DNA from: Rahnella sikkimica | Lineage (GTDB): Bacteria > Pseudomonadota > Gammaproteobacteria > Enterobacterales > Enterobacteriaceae | Assembly (NCBI RefSeq): GCF_002951615.1 | Contig: NZ_CP019062.1 | Coordinates: 3,658,001-3,722,000 of the forward strand | DNA length: 64,000 nucleotides | Reading direction: 5' to 3' | In this document: positions 1 to 14,877 of the stretch, piece after piece | Position numbering within the stretch: the first letter of the stretch is position 1 | Layout of the letters: each line of letters starts with the position of its first letter | Made by a program: the position numbers and the translations under genes | Notes under the pieces: model-generated | What the model saw: the letters and a program-made list of their open reading frames with translations, nothing else | The model's database searches: none | Told to the model about the DNA's origin: nothing

Positions 1-1
1 T

Positions 2-1861
2 GAACATAAACGGTCACTCCCAGCAGTAACCCTGGCCGCCATTGGTGTGGTCTATGGCGATATTGGTACCAGTCCTCTCTATACCTTAAGAGAGTGCTTT
101 TCTGGTCACTATGGTTTCAACGTTGAACCCAGCGTCGTTTTTGGTTTTCTCTCTCTGATTTTCTGGATGTTAATCCTCATTGTTTCGCTCAAATACCTCA
201 CTTACGTGATGCGGGCGGACAACGCAGGTGAAGGCGGTATTCTTACGCTGATGTCTCTGGCTGGCAGAAACACGTCGGCACGTACCACCGCTGTTTTGGT
301 GATTCTTGGCCTGATCGGTGGCAGCTTCTTCTATGGTGAAGTGGTGATAACACCAGCTATCTCAGTACTTTCCGCGATGGAAGGTCTGGAAATCGCCGCG
401 CCTGCCCTCGATCCTTATATCGTCCCTCTTTCCATCTTTGTTCTGACATTGCTTTTCATTATTCAGAAACACGGTACCGGCATTGTGGGTAAACTTTTTG
501 CGCCGGTGATGTTGCTGTGGTTCCTGTCGCTGGCGGTTCTCGGTGTGAACAGCATTATGCAGAACCCGGAAGTGCTGCGCGCCATGAACCCGATGTGGGC
601 GGTGAACTTCTTTATTGAGCATAAGTCCTTTTCGTTCCTGGCGCTCGGCGCGGTTGTCTTGTCGATCACCGGTGTGGAAGCGTTGTATGCCGATATGGGG
701 CACTTCGGGAAATTCCCGATCCGTCTGGCGTGGTTTACGGTGGTATTGCCGTCTCTGGTGCTGAACTATTTCGGTCAGGGCGCGTTACTGCTGAAAAATC
801 CGGAAGCGATCAAAAACCCGTTCTTCCTGCTCGCGCCCGACTGGGCGCTGATTCCGTTACTGATTCTGGCGACGCTGGCAACCATCATTGCGTCTCAGGC
901 GGTTATTTCCGGTGTGTTCTCCCTGACCCGTCAGGCTGTGCGTTTGGGCTATTTACCGCCGATGCGCATCATCCACACCTCAGAAATGGAAGCCGGTCAG
1001 ATCTACATTCCTGCGATTAACTGGCTGCTGTATTTTGCAGTGGTTATCGTGATTGCCAGCTTCGAGCATTCGAGTAATCTGGCGGCGGCTTATGGTATTG
1101 CTGTTACCGGCACCATGGTGCTGACCAGTATTCTTTCCTGTACGGTGGCGCTTAAAAACTGGCACTGGAAACCGTTCCTGGTCGGGCTTTTGCTGATTGC
1201 CCTGCTGTTTATAGATATCCCGCTGTTCGCAGCGAACGCCACGAAACTCTTCTCCGGCGGCTGGCTGCCGCTGACGCTCGGTCTGTGCATGTTCATCGTC
1301 ATGACCACCTGGAAAAGCGAGCGCTTCCGTCTTATGCGCCGCATGAACGAACACGGAAATTCTCTCGAAGCGATGATTGCTTCACTGGAGAAATCACCGC
1401 CGGTTCGTGTTCCGGGTACTGCGGTTTATATGTCACGCGCCATCAACGTGATCCCTTTTGCGTTGCTGCATAACCTCAAACACAACAAAGTGTTGCATGA
1501 GCGTGTTGTCCTGCTGACGCTGCGAACGGAAGATGCGCCTTATGTGCACAACGTCCGGCGTGTCACCATTGAGCAGCTTTCGCCGACATTCTGGCGCGTG
1601 GTCGCGAGTTACGGATTTAAAGAAACGCCGAATGTGGAAGAAATCTTCCACCGCTGTGGTCTGGAAGGATTGCCGTGCCGGATGATGGAAACCTCGTTCT
1701 TTATGTCGCACGAATCGCTGATCCTCACCAAGCGCCCTTGGTATCTGTACTTCCGCGGCAAACTGTTTATGGCGTTGAGCCGTAACGCCCTGCGCGCGCC
1801 GGACCAGTTTGAGATCCCGCCGAACCGCGTGATCGAACTCGGTACGCAGGTGGAAATCTGA
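2..1861 (+). CDS. kup: Low-affinity K+ uptake permease Kup, 5' end cut by window
   Basis: Kup (TrkD) is a K+/H+ symporter of the inner membrane that serves constitutive, low-affinity potassium and cesium uptake. The reading frame is already open at base 2; from comparison with E. coli Kup (622 aa) only about four residues are missing. The visible N-terminus carries the family signature [13 protein letters not shown] in the first membrane segment, followed by about 12 hydrophobic segments up to roughly residue 430 and the long hydrophilic C-terminal domain ending in ELGTQVEI, as in E. coli. A downstream ATG at 47 would cut into the first helix and is not the real start. The gene stands alone before the ribose operon, as in E. 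coli, and is followed by its own terminator. Confidence 0.97.
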   Translation, partial: EHKRSLPAVTLAAIGVVYGDIGTSPLYTLRECFSGHYGFNVEPSVVFGFLSLIFWMLILIVSLKYLTYVMRADNAGEGGILTLMSLAGRNTSARTTAVLVILGLIGGSFFYGEVVITPAISVLSAMEGLEIAAPALDPYIVPLSIFVLTLLFIIQKHGTGIVGKLFAPVMLLWFLSLAVLGVNSIMQNPEVLRAMNPMWAVNFFIEHKSFSFLALGAVVLSITGVEALYADMGHFGKFPIRLAWFTVVLPSLVLNYFGQGALLLKNPEAIKNPFFLLAPDWALIPLLILATLATIIASQAVISGVFSLTRQAVRLGYLPPMRIIHTSEMEAGQIYIPAINWLLYFAVVIVIASFEHSSNLAAAYGIAVTGTMVLTSILSCTVALKNWHWKPFLVGLLLIALLFIDIPLFAANATKLFSGGWLPLTLGLCMFIVMTTWKSERFRLMRRMNEHGNSLEAMIASLEKSPPVRVPGTAVYMSRAINVIPFALLHNLKHNKVLHERVVLLTLRTEDAPYVHNVRRVTIEQLSPTFWRVVASYGFKETPNVEEIFHRCGLEGLPCRMMETSFFMSHESLILTKRPWYLYFRGKLFMALSRNALRAPDQFEIPPNRVIELGTQVEI

Positions 1862-1880
1862 TTTCCAATTTTGCTGTGGA

Positions 1881-1906
1881 CGGGGCACCTTCGGGTGCCC
1901 CGTTTT
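1881..1906 (+). terminator. Rho-independent terminator of kup
   Basis: A GC-rich hairpin with arms cggggcacc and ggtgccccg around a short loop is followed by a short T run. It lies 20 bases after the kup stop codon and separates kup from the rbs promoter region. Confidence 0.85.
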
Positions 1907-1970
1907 GTTTCAGCCTTTCCCTTTCTGTCAGTGCTAACTCAAATTGATCTGCGTTTTCTGAATTGTTCAG

Positions 1971-1982
1971 CGAAACGTTTCG
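1971..1982 (+). promoter_or_regulatory. RbsR-type operator, upstream copy
   Basis: The palindrome cgaaacgtttcg is the core of the LacI-family ribose operator known from E. coli. It lies 94 bases upstream of rbsD and repeats the core of the second site at 2048-2063. The two centres are 79 bp apart, which would allow cooperative binding or looping by RbsR. A possible but weak CRP-like half-site (TCACA) lies between them. Confidence 0.75.
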
Positions 1983-2047
1983 ACGCTGATCACAATTCCA
2001 TCACATCTTCATTGCCAAGTTCTGCGAGACTCATAAACTCATCCGTG

Positions 2048-2063
2048 AGCGAAACGTTTCGCT
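2048..2063 (+). promoter_or_regulatory. RbsR operator next to rbsD
   Basis: AGCGAAACGTTTCGCT is a perfect 16 bp palindrome immediately before the rbsD ribosome binding site (tagga, 2065-2069). It matches the known RbsR operator of E. coli. Its place between the likely promoter and the first gene fits repression that is relieved by ribose. Confidence 0.85.
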
Positions 2064-2075
2064 GTAGGAGTTAAA

Positions 2076-2495
2076 ATGAAGAAGTCACCGCTATTAAATG
2101 CCGAAATCTCAAATGTTATTGCCCGGTTAGGTCATACCGATCAGCTGGTTATTGGCGATGCCGGTCTTCCGGTGCCAGCAGCTTGCCAACGCATCGATCT
2201 GGCGCTAACCCACGGAGTCCCCACCTTTTTACAAGTCTTAGAGGTAGTGACACACGAGATGCAGGTTGAGCGGGCTATCCTCGCCGAGGAAATCCTCACT
2301 AAAAATCCTCAACTCCATGAAGCGTTGCTCGCTCAATTGACACAACTCGAACAACACCAGGGAAACACCATTGCTTTGGATTACGTCAGTCATGAGGCAT
2401 TCAAAGTGCAAAGCGAAAAAAGTCGGGCTGTGATCCGCAGCGGGGAATGTTCGCCTTACGCGAACGTTATTCTGTGTGCTGGCGTAACCTTCTGA
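2076..2495 (+). CDS. rbsD: D-ribose pyranase RbsD
   Basis: RbsD interconverts the pyranose and furanose forms of ribose so that imported sugar can be phosphorylated by RbsK. At 139 aa it has exactly the E. coli length and keeps the conserved stretches [18 protein letters not shown] near the N-terminus (catalytic His of the family) and [18 protein letters not shown] at the C-terminus. It is the first gene of the rbsDACBKR operon, with a taggag ribosome binding site 5 bases before the ATG, and ends 7 bases before rbsA. Confidence 0.96.
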   Translation: MKKSPLLNAEISNVIARLGHTDQLVIGDAGLPVPAACQRIDLALTHGVPTFLQVLEVVTHEMQVERAILAEEILTKNPQLHEALLAQLTQLEQHQGNTIALDYVSHEAFKVQSEKSRAVIRSGECSPYANVILCAGVTF

Positions 2496-2502
2496 GGCCT
2501 TT

Positions 2503-4008
2503 ATGCAACCTTTGCTGAAACTGACAGGGATTGATAAAGCCTTTCCCGGCGTAAAAGCACTTTCCGGCGCGGCGCTCAGCGTCTATCCGGGACGTGTGAT
2601 GGCGCTGGTGGGAGAAAACGGCGCGGGCAAGTCCACCATGATGAAAGTGCTGACCGGCATCTATCAGAAAGATGCCGGCTCAGTACAGTTTCTTGGAAAG
2701 GAAACCACCTTCAATGGCCCGAAAGCTTCTCAGGAAGCGGGGATTGGCATCATCCATCAGGAATTAAACCTGATCCCACAGCTGACTATCGCTGAAAACA
2801 TTTTTCTTGGCCGTGAGTTCGTCAACGGCTTTGGCCGCATCAACTGGAAAAAGATGTACGCCGAAGCCGATAAACTCCTGGCACGTCTGAATCTGCGTTA
2901 CAAAAGCGACCGGCTGGTCGGTGAATTATCGATTGGCGACCAGCAGATGGTTGAGATCGCCAAAGTGCTGAGCTTTGAATCCAAAGTCATCATTATGGAT
3001 GAACCGACGGATGCGCTCACTGATACCGAAACGGCGTCTTTATTTAACGTCATTCGCGAACTGAAAGCCGCCGGATGTGGCGTGGTGTATATCTCCCATC
3101 GCCTGAAAGAGATTTTTGAGATTTGCGATGACGTCACCGTATTCCGTGACGGTCAGTTTATTGCTGAACGTCCGGTCTGCGAGCTGCAAGAAGATACGTT
3201 GATCGAAATGATGGTGGGCCGTCGTCTAGAAGAACAGTATCCGCGGATAAACCACGAACGCGGCGCACTGCGTTTGCAGGTCCGAAATTTATGCGGTTCG
3301 GGTGTGGATAACGTCAGCTTTGAACTTCACAGCGGCGAAATCCTCGGCGTGTCTGGCCTGATGGGCGCGGGCCGTACTGAACTGATGAAAATTCTCTACG
3401 GCGCGTTGCCGCGTAAAAGTGGTTACGTTTCGCTGGATGGCCGCGAGGTCGTCACACATTCTCCGCAGGACGGGCTGGCAAACGGCATCGTCTACATTTC
3501 CGAAGACCGTAAGCGTGATGGTTTGGTGCTCGGGATGTCGGTGAAAGAAAACATGTCACTGACCGCGTTGCGCTATTTCAGCCACGGCGGCGGGCGTTTG
3601 AAACATGCCGACGAGCAACAGGCTGTGGGCGATTTCATCCGTCTCTTCAATATCAAAACGCCATCGATGATGCAGACCATCGGCCTGCTTTCCGGCGGGA
3701 ATCAGCAAAAAGTGGCAATTGCCCGCGGATTAATGACGCGGCCAAAAGTCCTGATCCTCGACGAACCGACACGTGGCGTTGACGTTGGCGCGAAAAAAGA
3801 GATTTACCAGCTTATTAACCAGTTCAAGCGCGAAGGGCTGAGCATCATTTTAGTCTCCTCGGAAATGCCGGAAGTGATCGGCATGAGCGACCGGATTTTA
3901 GTGATGCATGAAGGCCATTTGAGCGGTGAATTCCCGATAGAACAGGCAACGCAAGAAGTGTTGATGGCAGCCGCTGTCGGCAAGCAATACGGCGTGACGC
4001 AGGAGTAA
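2503..4008 (+). CDS. rbsA: Ribose ABC transporter ATP-binding protein RbsA
   Basis: RbsA is the double-ATPase subunit that powers RbsC-mediated ribose import. It has two ABC domains. The first has Walker [10 protein letters not shown] near residues 37-45, signature LSIGDQQ and Walker [12 protein letters not shown]. The second has a degenerate Walker A (GLMGAGRTE), signature LSGGNQQ and Walker [12 protein letters not shown]. The degenerate second P-loop is normal for monosaccharide importers of this class. The length (501 aa) equals that of E. coli. The gene is translationally close to rbsD and is followed 6 bases later by rbsC. Confidence 0.97.
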   Translation: MQPLLKLTGIDKAFPGVKALSGAALSVYPGRVMALVGENGAGKSTMMKVLTGIYQKDAGSVQFLGKETTFNGPKASQEAGIGIIHQELNLIPQLTIAENIFLGREFVNGFGRINWKKMYAEADKLLARLNLRYKSDRLVGELSIGDQQMVEIAKVLSFESKVIIMDEPTDALTDTETASLFNVIRELKAAGCGVVYISHRLKEIFEICDDVTVFRDGQFIAERPVCELQEDTLIEMMVGRRLEEQYPRINHERGALRLQVRNLCGSGVDNVSFELHSGEILGVSGLMGAGRTELMKILYGALPRKSGYVSLDGREVVTHSPQDGLANGIVYISEDRKRDGLVLGMSVKENMSLTALRYFSHGGGRLKHADEQQAVGDFIRLFNIKTPSMMQTIGLLSGGNQQKVAIARGLMTRPKVLILDEPTRGVDVGAKKEIYQLINQFKREGLSIILVSSEMPEVIGMSDRILVMHEGHLSGEFPIEQATQEVLMAAAVGKQYGVTQE

Positions 4009-4014
4009 TCAGAT

Positions 4015-4986
4015 ATGAGTTCTCAGACATTGCCAGCCAAAAAGCGCTGGATCAGTAAAGAGTGGTTGTTGGAGCAAAAGTCTCTGATTGCGCTGCTGGT
4101 GTTGATTGCCGTGGTTTCCTCATTGAGCCCGAACTTCTTCACGGTCAATAACCTGTTCAACATTCTTCAGCAAACGTCGGTCAACGCCATTATGGCCGTG
4201 GGCATGACGTTGGTTATCCTGACTTCCGGTATCGATTTGTCTGTCGGCTCTTTGCTGGCGCTGACCGGTGCGGTTGCCGCATCAATCGTCGGGCTGGAAG
4301 TTAATGCACTGGTTGCTGTGGCGGGCGCGCTGGCGCTGGGTGCCGGTGTCGGCGCTGTCACGGGGTTGATTGTTGCGAAAGGCAAGGTGCAGGCGTTTAT
4401 TGCCACGCTGGTCATGATGTTACTGCTGCGCGGTATCACGATGGTTTATACCAACGGCAGCCCGATCAGCACCGGTTTTAACGATGTGGCAGACGTATTC
4501 GGTTGGTTTGGTATCGGACGTCCGCTGGGCATTCCGACCCCAGTCTGGCTGATGGCCGTGGTGTTTATTGCAGTCTGGTACATGCTGCATCACACCCGGT
4601 TAGGGCGTTATATCTACGCGCTGGGCGGTAATGAGCCTGCCACGCGTCTGTCAGGTATCAGCGTCGATAAAGTCAAAATCATCGTCTACTCCCTGTGCGG
4701 GCTGCTGGCGGCTCTGGCCAGTATCATCGAAGTGGCGCGTCTGTCTTCCGCGCAGCCTAATGCGGGGACCGGTTACGAGCTGGATGCGATTGCCGCTGTG
4801 GTTTTAGGGGGAACCAGCCTCTCCGGCGGGAAAGGACGTATTGTCGGCACCCTGATCGGTGCTTTGATCCTTGGCTTCCTGAATAACGGTTTGAACTTAT
4901 TAGGTGTTTCTTCCTACTACCAGATGATCGTAAAAGCAGTCGTCATTCTGCTGGCGGTTCTGGTGGATAACAAAAGCAACAAATAA
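4015..4986 (+). CDS. rbsC: Ribose ABC transporter permease RbsC
   Basis: RbsC is the inner-membrane permease that accepts ribose from RbsB and works with RbsA. The 323 aa sequence is rich in hydrophobic helices (8 to 10) and carries the family's cytoplasmic coupling region around [20 protein letters not shown], followed by the conserved [15 protein letters not shown] segment. The start is the ATG after a short spacer following rbsA. Confidence 0.96.
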   Translation: MSSQTLPAKKRWISKEWLLEQKSLIALLVLIAVVSSLSPNFFTVNNLFNILQQTSVNAIMAVGMTLVILTSGIDLSVGSLLALTGAVAASIVGLEVNALVAVAGALALGAGVGAVTGLIVAKGKVQAFIATLVMMLLLRGITMVYTNGSPISTGFNDVADVFGWFGIGRPLGIPTPVWLMAVVFIAVWYMLHHTRLGRYIYALGGNEPATRLSGISVDKVKIIVYSLCGLLAALASIIEVARLSSAQPNAGTGYELDAIAAVVLGGTSLSGGKGRIVGTLIGALILGFLNNGLNLLGVSSYYQMIVKAVVILLAVLVDNKSNK

Positions 4987-5009
4987 ACTCTCCTACAGGA
5001 CTTATGACC

Positions 5010-5900
5010 ATGAATATGAAAAAACTGGCTGTCTGGGTTTCCGCCGCAGCGATCACTGCTTCCTTCAGTGCTAACGTTCTGGCGAAAGATACTATTGCAC
5101 TGGTCGTTTCAACGTTGAATAACCCGTTCTTCGTTTCCATGAAAGACGGCGCGCAAAAAGAAGCCGACAAACTGGGTTATAACCTGGTGGTTCTGGATTC
5201 TCAGAACAACCCGGCGAAAGAACTGGCGAATGTGCAGGACCTGACCGTTCGTGGTACCAAGCTGATTCTTATCAACCCGACAGATTCTGACGCAGTAGGT
5301 AATGCCGTTACGATGGCAAACCAGGCGAAAATCCCGGTGATCACCCTTGACCGTCAGGCGACCAAGGGCGTTGTCGCCAGCCACGTTGCCTCTGATAACG
5401 CCTTCGGCGGCCAGATGGCAGGCGATTACATTGCCAAAAAACTGGGCGAAAACGCAAAAGTTATCGAACTGGAAGGGATTGCAGGAACGTCTGTCGCCCG
5501 TGAACGCGGCAAAGGTTTTGCACAGGCCGCTGAAAAGCACCATTTCAAAATCCTCGCCAGCCAGCCTGCTGACTTCGACCGCACCAAAGGTCTGAACGTG
5601 ATGCAAAACCTGCTGACCGCGCATCAGGATGTGCAGGCAGTCTTTGCTCAGAATGACGAAATGGCGCTCGGCGCATTGCGTGCCCTGCAGACTGCCGGTA
5701 AAACTGACGTGCTGGTTGTCGGTTTTGACGGCACAGATGACGGCATCAAAGCGGTCAACGGTGGCAAAATGGGCGCTACCGTGGCACAACGTCCTGAACA
5801 AATCGGCGTAATCGGCGTCCAAACCGCAGACAAAGTGCTGAAAGGCGAAAAAGTCCCGGCGGTTATCCCTGTTGATTTGAAACTGGTTGCTCAGCCGTAA
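5010..5900 (+). CDS. rbsB: Periplasmic ribose-binding protein RbsB
   Basis: RbsB captures ribose in the periplasm for RbsAC and, in E. coli, also signals to the chemoreceptor Trg. The protein starts with a typical signal peptide ([18 protein letters not shown], cleavage near VLA-KD), followed by the sugar-binding fold with [13 protein letters not shown] and the hinge-region [13 protein letters not shown]. An ATG at 5004 is also in frame, but the AGGA at 4997-5000 is 9 bases from the ATG at 5010 and only 3 from the other. E. coli RbsB also begins MNMKK. Mature length is normal. Confidence 0.95.
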   Translation: MNMKKLAVWVSAAAITASFSANVLAKDTIALVVSTLNNPFFVSMKDGAQKEADKLGYNLVVLDSQNNPAKELANVQDLTVRGTKLILINPTDSDAVGNAVTMANQAKIPVITLDRQATKGVVASHVASDNAFGGQMAGDYIAKKLGENAKVIELEGIAGTSVARERGKGFAQAAEKHHFKILASQPADFDRTKGLNVMQNLLTAHQDVQAVFAQNDEMALGALRALQTAGKTDVLVVGFDGTDDGIKAVNGGKMGATVAQRPEQIGVIGVQTADKVLKGEKVPAVIPVDLKLVAQP

Positions 5901-5918
5901 TATTGACGCTGTATCTGC

Positions 5919-5938
5919 GCGCCTCCTTGCGGGGGCGC
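5919..5938 (+). other. Intercistronic hairpin between rbsB and rbsK
   Basis: gcgcctcc and gggggcgc form a stable stem with a 4-base loop just after the rbsB stop. No long T run follows, so it is more likely an mRNA-protecting or partly terminating structure. It would help make the abundant binding protein RbsB in excess over RbsK and RbsR. That role is inferred. Confidence 0.5.
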
Positions 5939-5960
5939 TATTTAACTCAGGGAGCAACAC

Positions 5961-6890
5961 GTGAAGACAGGCAAACTGGTCGTTCTCGGCAGTATCAATG
6001 CCGACCATATTTTGAATATCAACCATTTCCCGCAACCGGGTGAAACCGTAATCGGTAAGCAATACACCGTGGCTTTCGGCGGTAAAGGTGCAAACCAGGC
6101 AGTTGCTGCCGGTCGCAGTGGCGCTGATATTTCATTTATTGCCTGTGTCGGAGATGACGATATTGGCGAGCGTGTTCGCAAGCAGCTGGCGAGAGACCAC
6201 ATTGATACGCAACCTATCGAAGCCATCAAAGAGACAACCACCGGCGTAGCGCTGATTTTTGTGAATGCGGAAGGTGAGAATGTCATTGGTATCGATGCGG
6301 GGGCAAACAAAGCCGTCACGCCTGACTATCTTGAGCGTTACAAACAAAACATTATCGACGCTTCAGCCCTGCTGATGCAGCTGGAATCGCCGCTGGAAAC
6401 GGTTATCGCCGCAGCGAAGCTGGCAAAAGACAATAGCACACAGGTTATCCTTAACCCGGCACCGGCCTGTGAACTGCCTGATGAATTGCTGGCGCGGGTG
6501 GATATGATCACCCCGAACGAAACCGAAGCCGAAAAGCTGACGGGGATTAAAGTCGACAATAATGATGACGCTGCGCGTGCTGCACGCGTACTCCATGATA
6601 AAGGTATCGCAACGGTCATCATTACAATGGGAAGTAAAGGTGTCTGGCTGAGCCAGAATGGTGAAGGTAAGCAGGTTGCCGGGTTCCGCGTGAAAGCCGT
6701 GGATACCATCGCCGCCGGCGATACCTTTAACGGTGCATTAGTCACCGCGTTGCTCGAAGGCAAAACCATGGACAATGCCGTGCGTTTCGCCCATGCCGCT
6801 GCCGCGATAGCCGTAACACGCCCTGGCGCGCAACCCTCGGTTCCGTGGCGTAAAGAAATCGACGATTTTCTTGCTCAACAGGAGGCCTGA
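5961..6890 (+). CDS. rbsK: Ribokinase RbsK
   Basis: RbsK phosphorylates ribose to ribose 5-phosphate for entry into the pentose phosphate pathway. It belongs to the PfkB family. Visible features are the N-terminal GSINADHIL and FGGKGANQAVAAGRSG substrate-binding motif, and the C-terminal signature DTIAAGDTFNGAL with the catalytic Asp and anion hole. The start is a GTG at 5961 with cagggag upstream; this reproduces the 309 aa length of E. coli RbsK. Confidence 0.95.
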   Translation: MKTGKLVVLGSINADHILNINHFPQPGETVIGKQYTVAFGGKGANQAVAAGRSGADISFIACVGDDDIGERVRKQLARDHIDTQPIEAIKETTTGVALIFVNAEGENVIGIDAGANKAVTPDYLERYKQNIIDASALLMQLESPLETVIAAAKLAKDNSTQVILNPAPACELPDELLARVDMITPNETEAEKLTGIKVDNNDDAARAARVLHDKGIATVIITMGSKGVWLSQNGEGKQVAGFRVKAVDTIAAGDTFNGALVTALLEGKTMDNAVRFAHAAAAIAVTRPGAQPSVPWRKEIDDFLAQQEA

Positions 6891-7901
6891 TTGGCCACCA
6901 TGAAAGATGTCGCCCGCCTCGCGGGCGTTTCAACCTCTACAGTTTCTCATGTCATCAATAAAAATCGCTTTGTCAGCGAATCCATTGCCGACAAAGTGAA
7001 TGCCGCCGTTGAACAACTTAACTATGCCCCCTCCGCGTTAGCCCGAAGCCTTAAGCTCAATCAAACCCGCACCCTCGGAATGTTGCTGACCGCCAGCAGT
7101 AACCCGTTTTATTCCGAAGTGGTTCGTGGCGTTGAGCGCAGTTGCTATGAGCGCGGCTACAGTCTGATCCTCTGTAATACCGACGGGGACGCAGAACGCA
7201 TGAACCGCAGCCTGGAAACCCTTCTGCAAAAGCGTGTCGACGGGTTATTGATCATGTGTACTGAAAATCACCGGCCTTCGAAGGATGCCATCAGCCGTTA
7301 TCCTTCATTACCTATTGTGATGATGGACTGGTCGCCCTTCGAAGGTTCAATCGATGTGATTCAGGATAATGCATTGCTGGGTGGAGAAATGGCGACGGAC
7401 TATTTAATCCGTCACGGATACAGTCGTATTGCGTGTATCACAGGTCCGCTGGACAAAACGACGGCGCAGGAACGGCTGAACGGATATCGTCAGGCCATGA
7501 AGAAAGCCGGGCTGGAGATTCTGCCGGGTTATGAAGTCAGCAGTGACTTTGAATTTGGCGGCGGTCTGGTGGCGATGGAGCAATTGCTGATGTTGTCCGA
7601 ACCGCCTCATGCCGTTTTTGCCAGCAATGATGCGATGGCCGTGGGCGTCTATCAGGCATTGTATCAGCGCGGATTACGCGTACCCGATGATGTCGCTGTC
7701 GTGGGATACGATGACATTCAGCTGGCGCAGTATCTGATGCCTCCGCTGACAACCATTCATCAGCCGAAAGATTCTCTGGGCGAGCTGGCTGTGGATGCAC
7801 TATTACATCGTCTGCAAGAACCTGAATCAGAGCCTCAGGTTTTAGTGCTGACGCCAGAACTGGTGGTGCGTCAGTCCGTAGGATCACTTATCGGCAAGTA
7901 A
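6891..7901 (+). CDS. rbsR: Ribose operon repressor RbsR
   Basis: RbsR is a LacI-family repressor that binds the two rbs operators in front of rbsD and is released by ribose. The N-terminal helix-turn-helix ([20 protein letters not shown]) is followed by a periplasmic-binding-protein-like effector domain. The start is a TTG directly after the rbsK stop codon: AGGAGG at 6880-6885 lies 5 bases before it, while the in-frame ATG at 6900 would be 14 bases away. E. coli RbsR begins with the same MATMKDVAR. The last 18 bases overlap the convergent yieP gene tail to tail. Confidence 0.95.
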   Translation: MATMKDVARLAGVSTSTVSHVINKNRFVSESIADKVNAAVEQLNYAPSALARSLKLNQTRTLGMLLTASSNPFYSEVVRGVERSCYERGYSLILCNTDGDAERMNRSLETLLQKRVDGLLIMCTENHRPSKDAISRYPSLPIVMMDWSPFEGSIDVIQDNALLGGEMATDYLIRHGYSRIACITGPLDKTTAQERLNGYRQAMKKAGLEILPGYEVSSDFEFGGGLVAMEQLLMLSEPPHAVFASNDAMAVGVYQALYQRGLRVPDDVAVVGYDDIQLAQYLMPPLTTIHQPKDSLGELAVDALLHRLQEPESEPQVLVLTPELVVRQSVGSLIGK

Positions 7902-8573
7902 CAAACGCTGGCATTCCTGTAATGCGACATTGGCGTTGCCTGCGAGGATTGCATCCGTCAGGCGCTGGTGATGTTCAAGCTTGATGACTTCATTCTCCGT
8001 GATCGCCCGGAAATAACTCTGGTAAACAGAACTGAACAAATTCGAAAAGGAAGTCAGGAAAGGGTTTTTACCGGCTTCATAGATCAACTGGTGAAACTGT
8101 GTATCGACGGTTATCCAGCGTTCCCGGTCAAAGTGCTTATGTAGCTGGCGCATTTCAGACATATATATAGAGAGCTGGTGCTTTTGCTCCTGAGTCGCTG
8201 AGATGGCTGCAAGGGCACAAGCCTGTGGCTCCAGCGCGCGGCGCAAAACAATAAAATGCGCCATCACCTCATCAAAGTTCTCACGCGTCATCCACCAGGT
8301 CAGTAATTCCTGATCAAGAAAGTTCCAGCTGGACTGTGGCATCACCCGCGTACCAATCCGGGGCCGTGGTAAGAGCATCCCTTTTGCGGTTAACGTTTTG
8401 ACCGCTTCACGCACTGCTGTCCGGCTGACGCCAAAAATCTCACCCAGCTCGTTTTCACCGGGAAGGATAGAACCCTCTGGATACTCGCCAGACAAAATAC
8501 GTTGTGCAATTTTCTCTGCCAGTAAGTAAGAAAGGTTACGTTGGGCAGCCTGCTGATGGGCATTGAGTAACAT
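7884..8573 (-). CDS. yieP: GntR/FadR-type transcriptional regulator YieP
   Basis: YieP is a GntR-family regulator of the FadR subfamily. The N-terminal winged helix contains [20 protein letters not shown] (about residues 37-56), and the all-helical FCD-type effector domain follows. Length (229 aa) and sequence, including [16 protein letters not shown], match E. coli YieP closely. As in E. coli, it sits between rbsR and an rRNA operon. Its targets are not evident from the sequence. Confidence 0.9.
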   Translation of the reverse strand: MLLNAHQQAAQRNLSYLLAEKIAQRILSGEYPEGSILPGENELGEIFGVSRTAVREAVKTLTAKGMLLPRPRIGTRVMPQSSWNFLDQELLTWWMTRENFDEVMAHFIVLRRALEPQACALAAISATQEQKHQLSIYMSEMRQLHKHFDRERWITVDTQFHQLIYEAGKNPFLTSFSNLFSSVYQSYFRAITENEVIKLEHHQRLTDAILAGNANVALQECQRLLLADK

Positions 8574-8734
8574 GTAAGGTATTCCTGAATGTCTTTCTCT
8601 TATTATAAAGGAGAGTTTACGCCAGCCTCAGGCTTTAAACTGGCGCTTTTTTAGCTGAATCAGGTTGTTTATTATCCGATTCGGGCGAAATTGTTGGATT
8701 AGTGAACGGTTGATAAAATAATTGAAATTAGGGG

Positions 8735-8762
8735 TTGCGGCCTTCTGAGAACTCCCTATAAT
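8735..8762 (+). promoter_or_regulatory. rrn P1 promoter
   Basis: A -35 box TTGCGG (8735-8740) and -10 box TATAAT (8757-8762) are separated by 16 bp and followed by the GC-rich discriminator gcgcctcc. This is the standard architecture of growth-rate and ppGpp-regulated rRNA P1 promoters. An A+T-rich stretch directly upstream (8709-8730) could serve as UP element. The rest of the 8574-8734 gap holds no gene that can be supported. Confidence 0.9.
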
Positions 8763-8866
8763 GCGCCTCCACTGACCGGGAACAACGACTCCTCTAACGA
8801 GAACCAAGTCGCCCAGTCAGGAAGAATCAACCCGGTGAAAACACCGCATCTTGTAAAAGAAAATGG

Positions 8867-8894
8867 TTGACTCTTCAGGGAGAAAGAGTAATAT
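8867..8894 (+). promoter_or_regulatory. rrn P2 promoter
   Basis: TTGACT (8867-8872) and TAATAT (8889-8894), 16 bp apart, followed by a C-rich discriminator, form the second rRNA promoter 132 bp downstream of P1, as in other enterobacteria. Confidence 0.85.
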
Positions 8895-8932
8895 CTGCCT
8901 CCCACGTTGCTGAGTTAAGTCTCGCAACGTAC

Positions 8933-8944
8933 GCTCTTTAACAA
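8933..8944 (+). promoter_or_regulatory. rrn leader boxA antitermination site
   Basis: GCTCTTTAACAA matches the boxA element read as RNA by the NusB/NusE antitermination complex. It lies in the leader between P2 and the 16S gene. Confidence 0.85.
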
Positions 8945-9104
8945 TTTATCAGACAATCTGTGTGGGCACTCACAAGACGATATCAGCCACCTCGGTGGCA
9001 AAAAATATCAAGTCTTAGAGTGACCAAGCAGTAATTCATTTAGTGAATTATTACGAAAGTAAACTTTGAGCACCGCTTAACTTGTTTAAGCAAATCGAAC
9101 TTTT

Positions 9105-10646
<1,542 letters not shown>

Positions 10647-10788
10647 CCTCAAGATACGCATTGTGCAGTGTCCACACAGATTGTCTGATGAAATTAATGA
10701 GCAAGAGCACCTGTTGATGCGGTAAGGGAGACCTTACGCTGATGCGAAAAGTGCCATACCGTTCTACGGTCTGGTACGGATTTTTCGT

Positions 10789-10864
10789 GTCCCCATCGTC
10801 TAGAGGCCTAGGACACTGCCCTTTCACGGCTGTAACAGGGGTTCGAATCCCCTTGGGGACGCCA
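10789..10864 (+). tRNA. tRNA-Glu (anticodon TTC)
   Basis: A 76 nt tRNA gene in the 16S-23S spacer with encoded CCA end. The acceptor pair gtcccc/ggggac, the T-arm ggttcgaatcc and the anticodon loop ctttcac (TTC at 10823-10825) identify glutamate. A single tRNA-Glu in the spacer corresponds to E. coli operons of the rrnB/C/E/G class. The rest of the spacer (10647-10788 and 10865-11107) contains no coding sequence. Confidence 0.98.
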
Positions 10865-10954
10865 CTCCGATAATGTGTGAAAGACATTATCAACAGTTCT
10901 TTATGAACGATAAAAAATCTTAAAGATGACTCTAACGAGTCGTGTTTAAGATAT

Positions 10955-10967
10955 TGCTCTTTAACAA
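10955..10967 (+). promoter_or_regulatory. Spacer boxA antitermination site
   Basis: TGCTCTTTAACAA before the 23S gene is the second boxA of the operon. It lets the antitermination complex reload after 16S processing. Confidence 0.8.
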
Positions 10968-11107
10968 TCTGGAACAAGCTGAAAAATTGAAAGTTTACAG
11001 CTGAACATCACTCTCCGTAGAAGTACTGAGTGGTGATTCTGTCTGTAACAGAGTCTCTCAAATAATCGCAGCGCGATGATGTCTTTTAAGACACCTTCGG
11101 GTTGTGA

Positions 11108-14015
<2,908 letters not shown>

Positions 14016-14136
14016 ACAACACCAAAGGTGTTTTGTATTGGCTCTGTGAAAGACGTAGATTTTTCAGCTGATTGTTCCGAGATTGGTTCGTAGTGCAAGC
14101 CTGATATGGGGTGAGCGGTATGAATGAAACAGAATT

Positions 14137-14256
14137 TGCCTGGCGGCATTAGCGCGGTGGTCCCACCTGACCCCATGCCGAACTCAGAAGTGAAACGCCG
14201 TAGCGCCGATGGTAGTGTGGGGTCTCCCCATGCGAGAGTAGGGAACTGCCAGGCAT
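14137..14256 (+). rRNA. rrf: 5S ribosomal RNA
   Basis: A 120 nt 5S gene from tgcctggcggcattagc to gaactgccaggcat, whose ends pair into the terminal stem. It is the last gene of the operon; no tRNA follows it. Confidence 0.98.
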
Positions 14257-14267
14257 CAAATAAGTGG

Positions 14268-14297
14268 AAAGCCCTGTACTGACGTACAGGGCTTTTT
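14268..14297 (+). terminator. rRNA operon terminator
   Basis: aaagccctgtac and gtacagggcttt form a 12 bp perfect stem with a 4-base loop and a following T run, 11 bases after 5S. Confidence 0.93.
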
Positions 14298-14346
14298 GCT
14301 ATGGGGAATTTGAGAAATATTGAATGAGGAGGAGCAGATATCGCGC

Positions 14347-14877
14347 CTATTCTCTCTTTTTTTCCAACCATTCGACGATAAACTCACCGATTTCATCAGG
14401 GTTATTAAGATCTAAAACCTTGATATTTTTGAAAACGGCTGCTGAAGTAAGATCCGTAGCAACAGCAAGCACATGCTCATCGATTAACTGATCCGACGGT
14501 CTTCCTGTTTCTTCTCTGTGAAGGGCAATCTTTTCAATTTCATCATGCTTGAACCCCTCCACTAAAATCATATCCAGACTGTGGCCGTCAAAGCGGCTGG
14601 CCAGATAGTGAAGATCAGGCTGATTTTGCTGAGGTGTCTCCGTTATAAGTGCCCATCGGCTACTGCTGGCGACCATCGTCTGGTCAGCACCGGCTTTGCG
14701 TAGCTCGAAGCTATCCTTTCCCTGAGAATCTACGTCAACATCATGATGAGTATGCTTTATCAGGCCTGTCCGGATACCACGTGAACGTAAATACGGGATG
14801 AGTTGTTTCAGCAGCGTCGTCTTACCTGTTCCGCTGTATGCGACGATTCCAAGTAAAGGGATCTGTGTACTTTTCAT
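14347..14877 (-). CDS. mobB: Molybdopterin-guanine dinucleotide biosynthesis protein MobB
   Basis: MobB is a GTP-binding protein that assists MobA in attaching GMP to molybdopterin. The 176 aa sequence begins with a P-loop, VAYSGTGKTTLLKQLIP (about residues 12-28), and keeps GLIKHTHHDVDVD and ILVEGFKHDEI of the family. Its ATG overlaps the mobA stop by 4 bases, which indicates translational coupling. The gene ends close to the rRNA terminator and points toward it. Confidence 0.95.
   Translation of the reverse strand: MKSTQIPLLGIVAYSGTGKTTLLKQLIPYLRSRGIRTGLIKHTHHDVDVDSQGKDSFELRKAGADQTMVASSSRWALITETPQQNQPDLHYLASRFDGHSLDMILVEGFKHDEIEKIALHREETGRPSDQLIDEHVLAVATDLTSAAVFKNIKVLDLNNPDEIGEFIVEWLEKKRE

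Noticed and set aside
1998..2013. CRP site between the rbs operators
   Set aside because: Only one half-site (TCACA) fits well. It is too weak to list as a site, though catabolite control of rbs would be expected.
1871..2074. 67-codon frame between kup and rbsD
   Set aside because: It covers the kup terminator and the two RbsR operators, so it is regulatory DNA.
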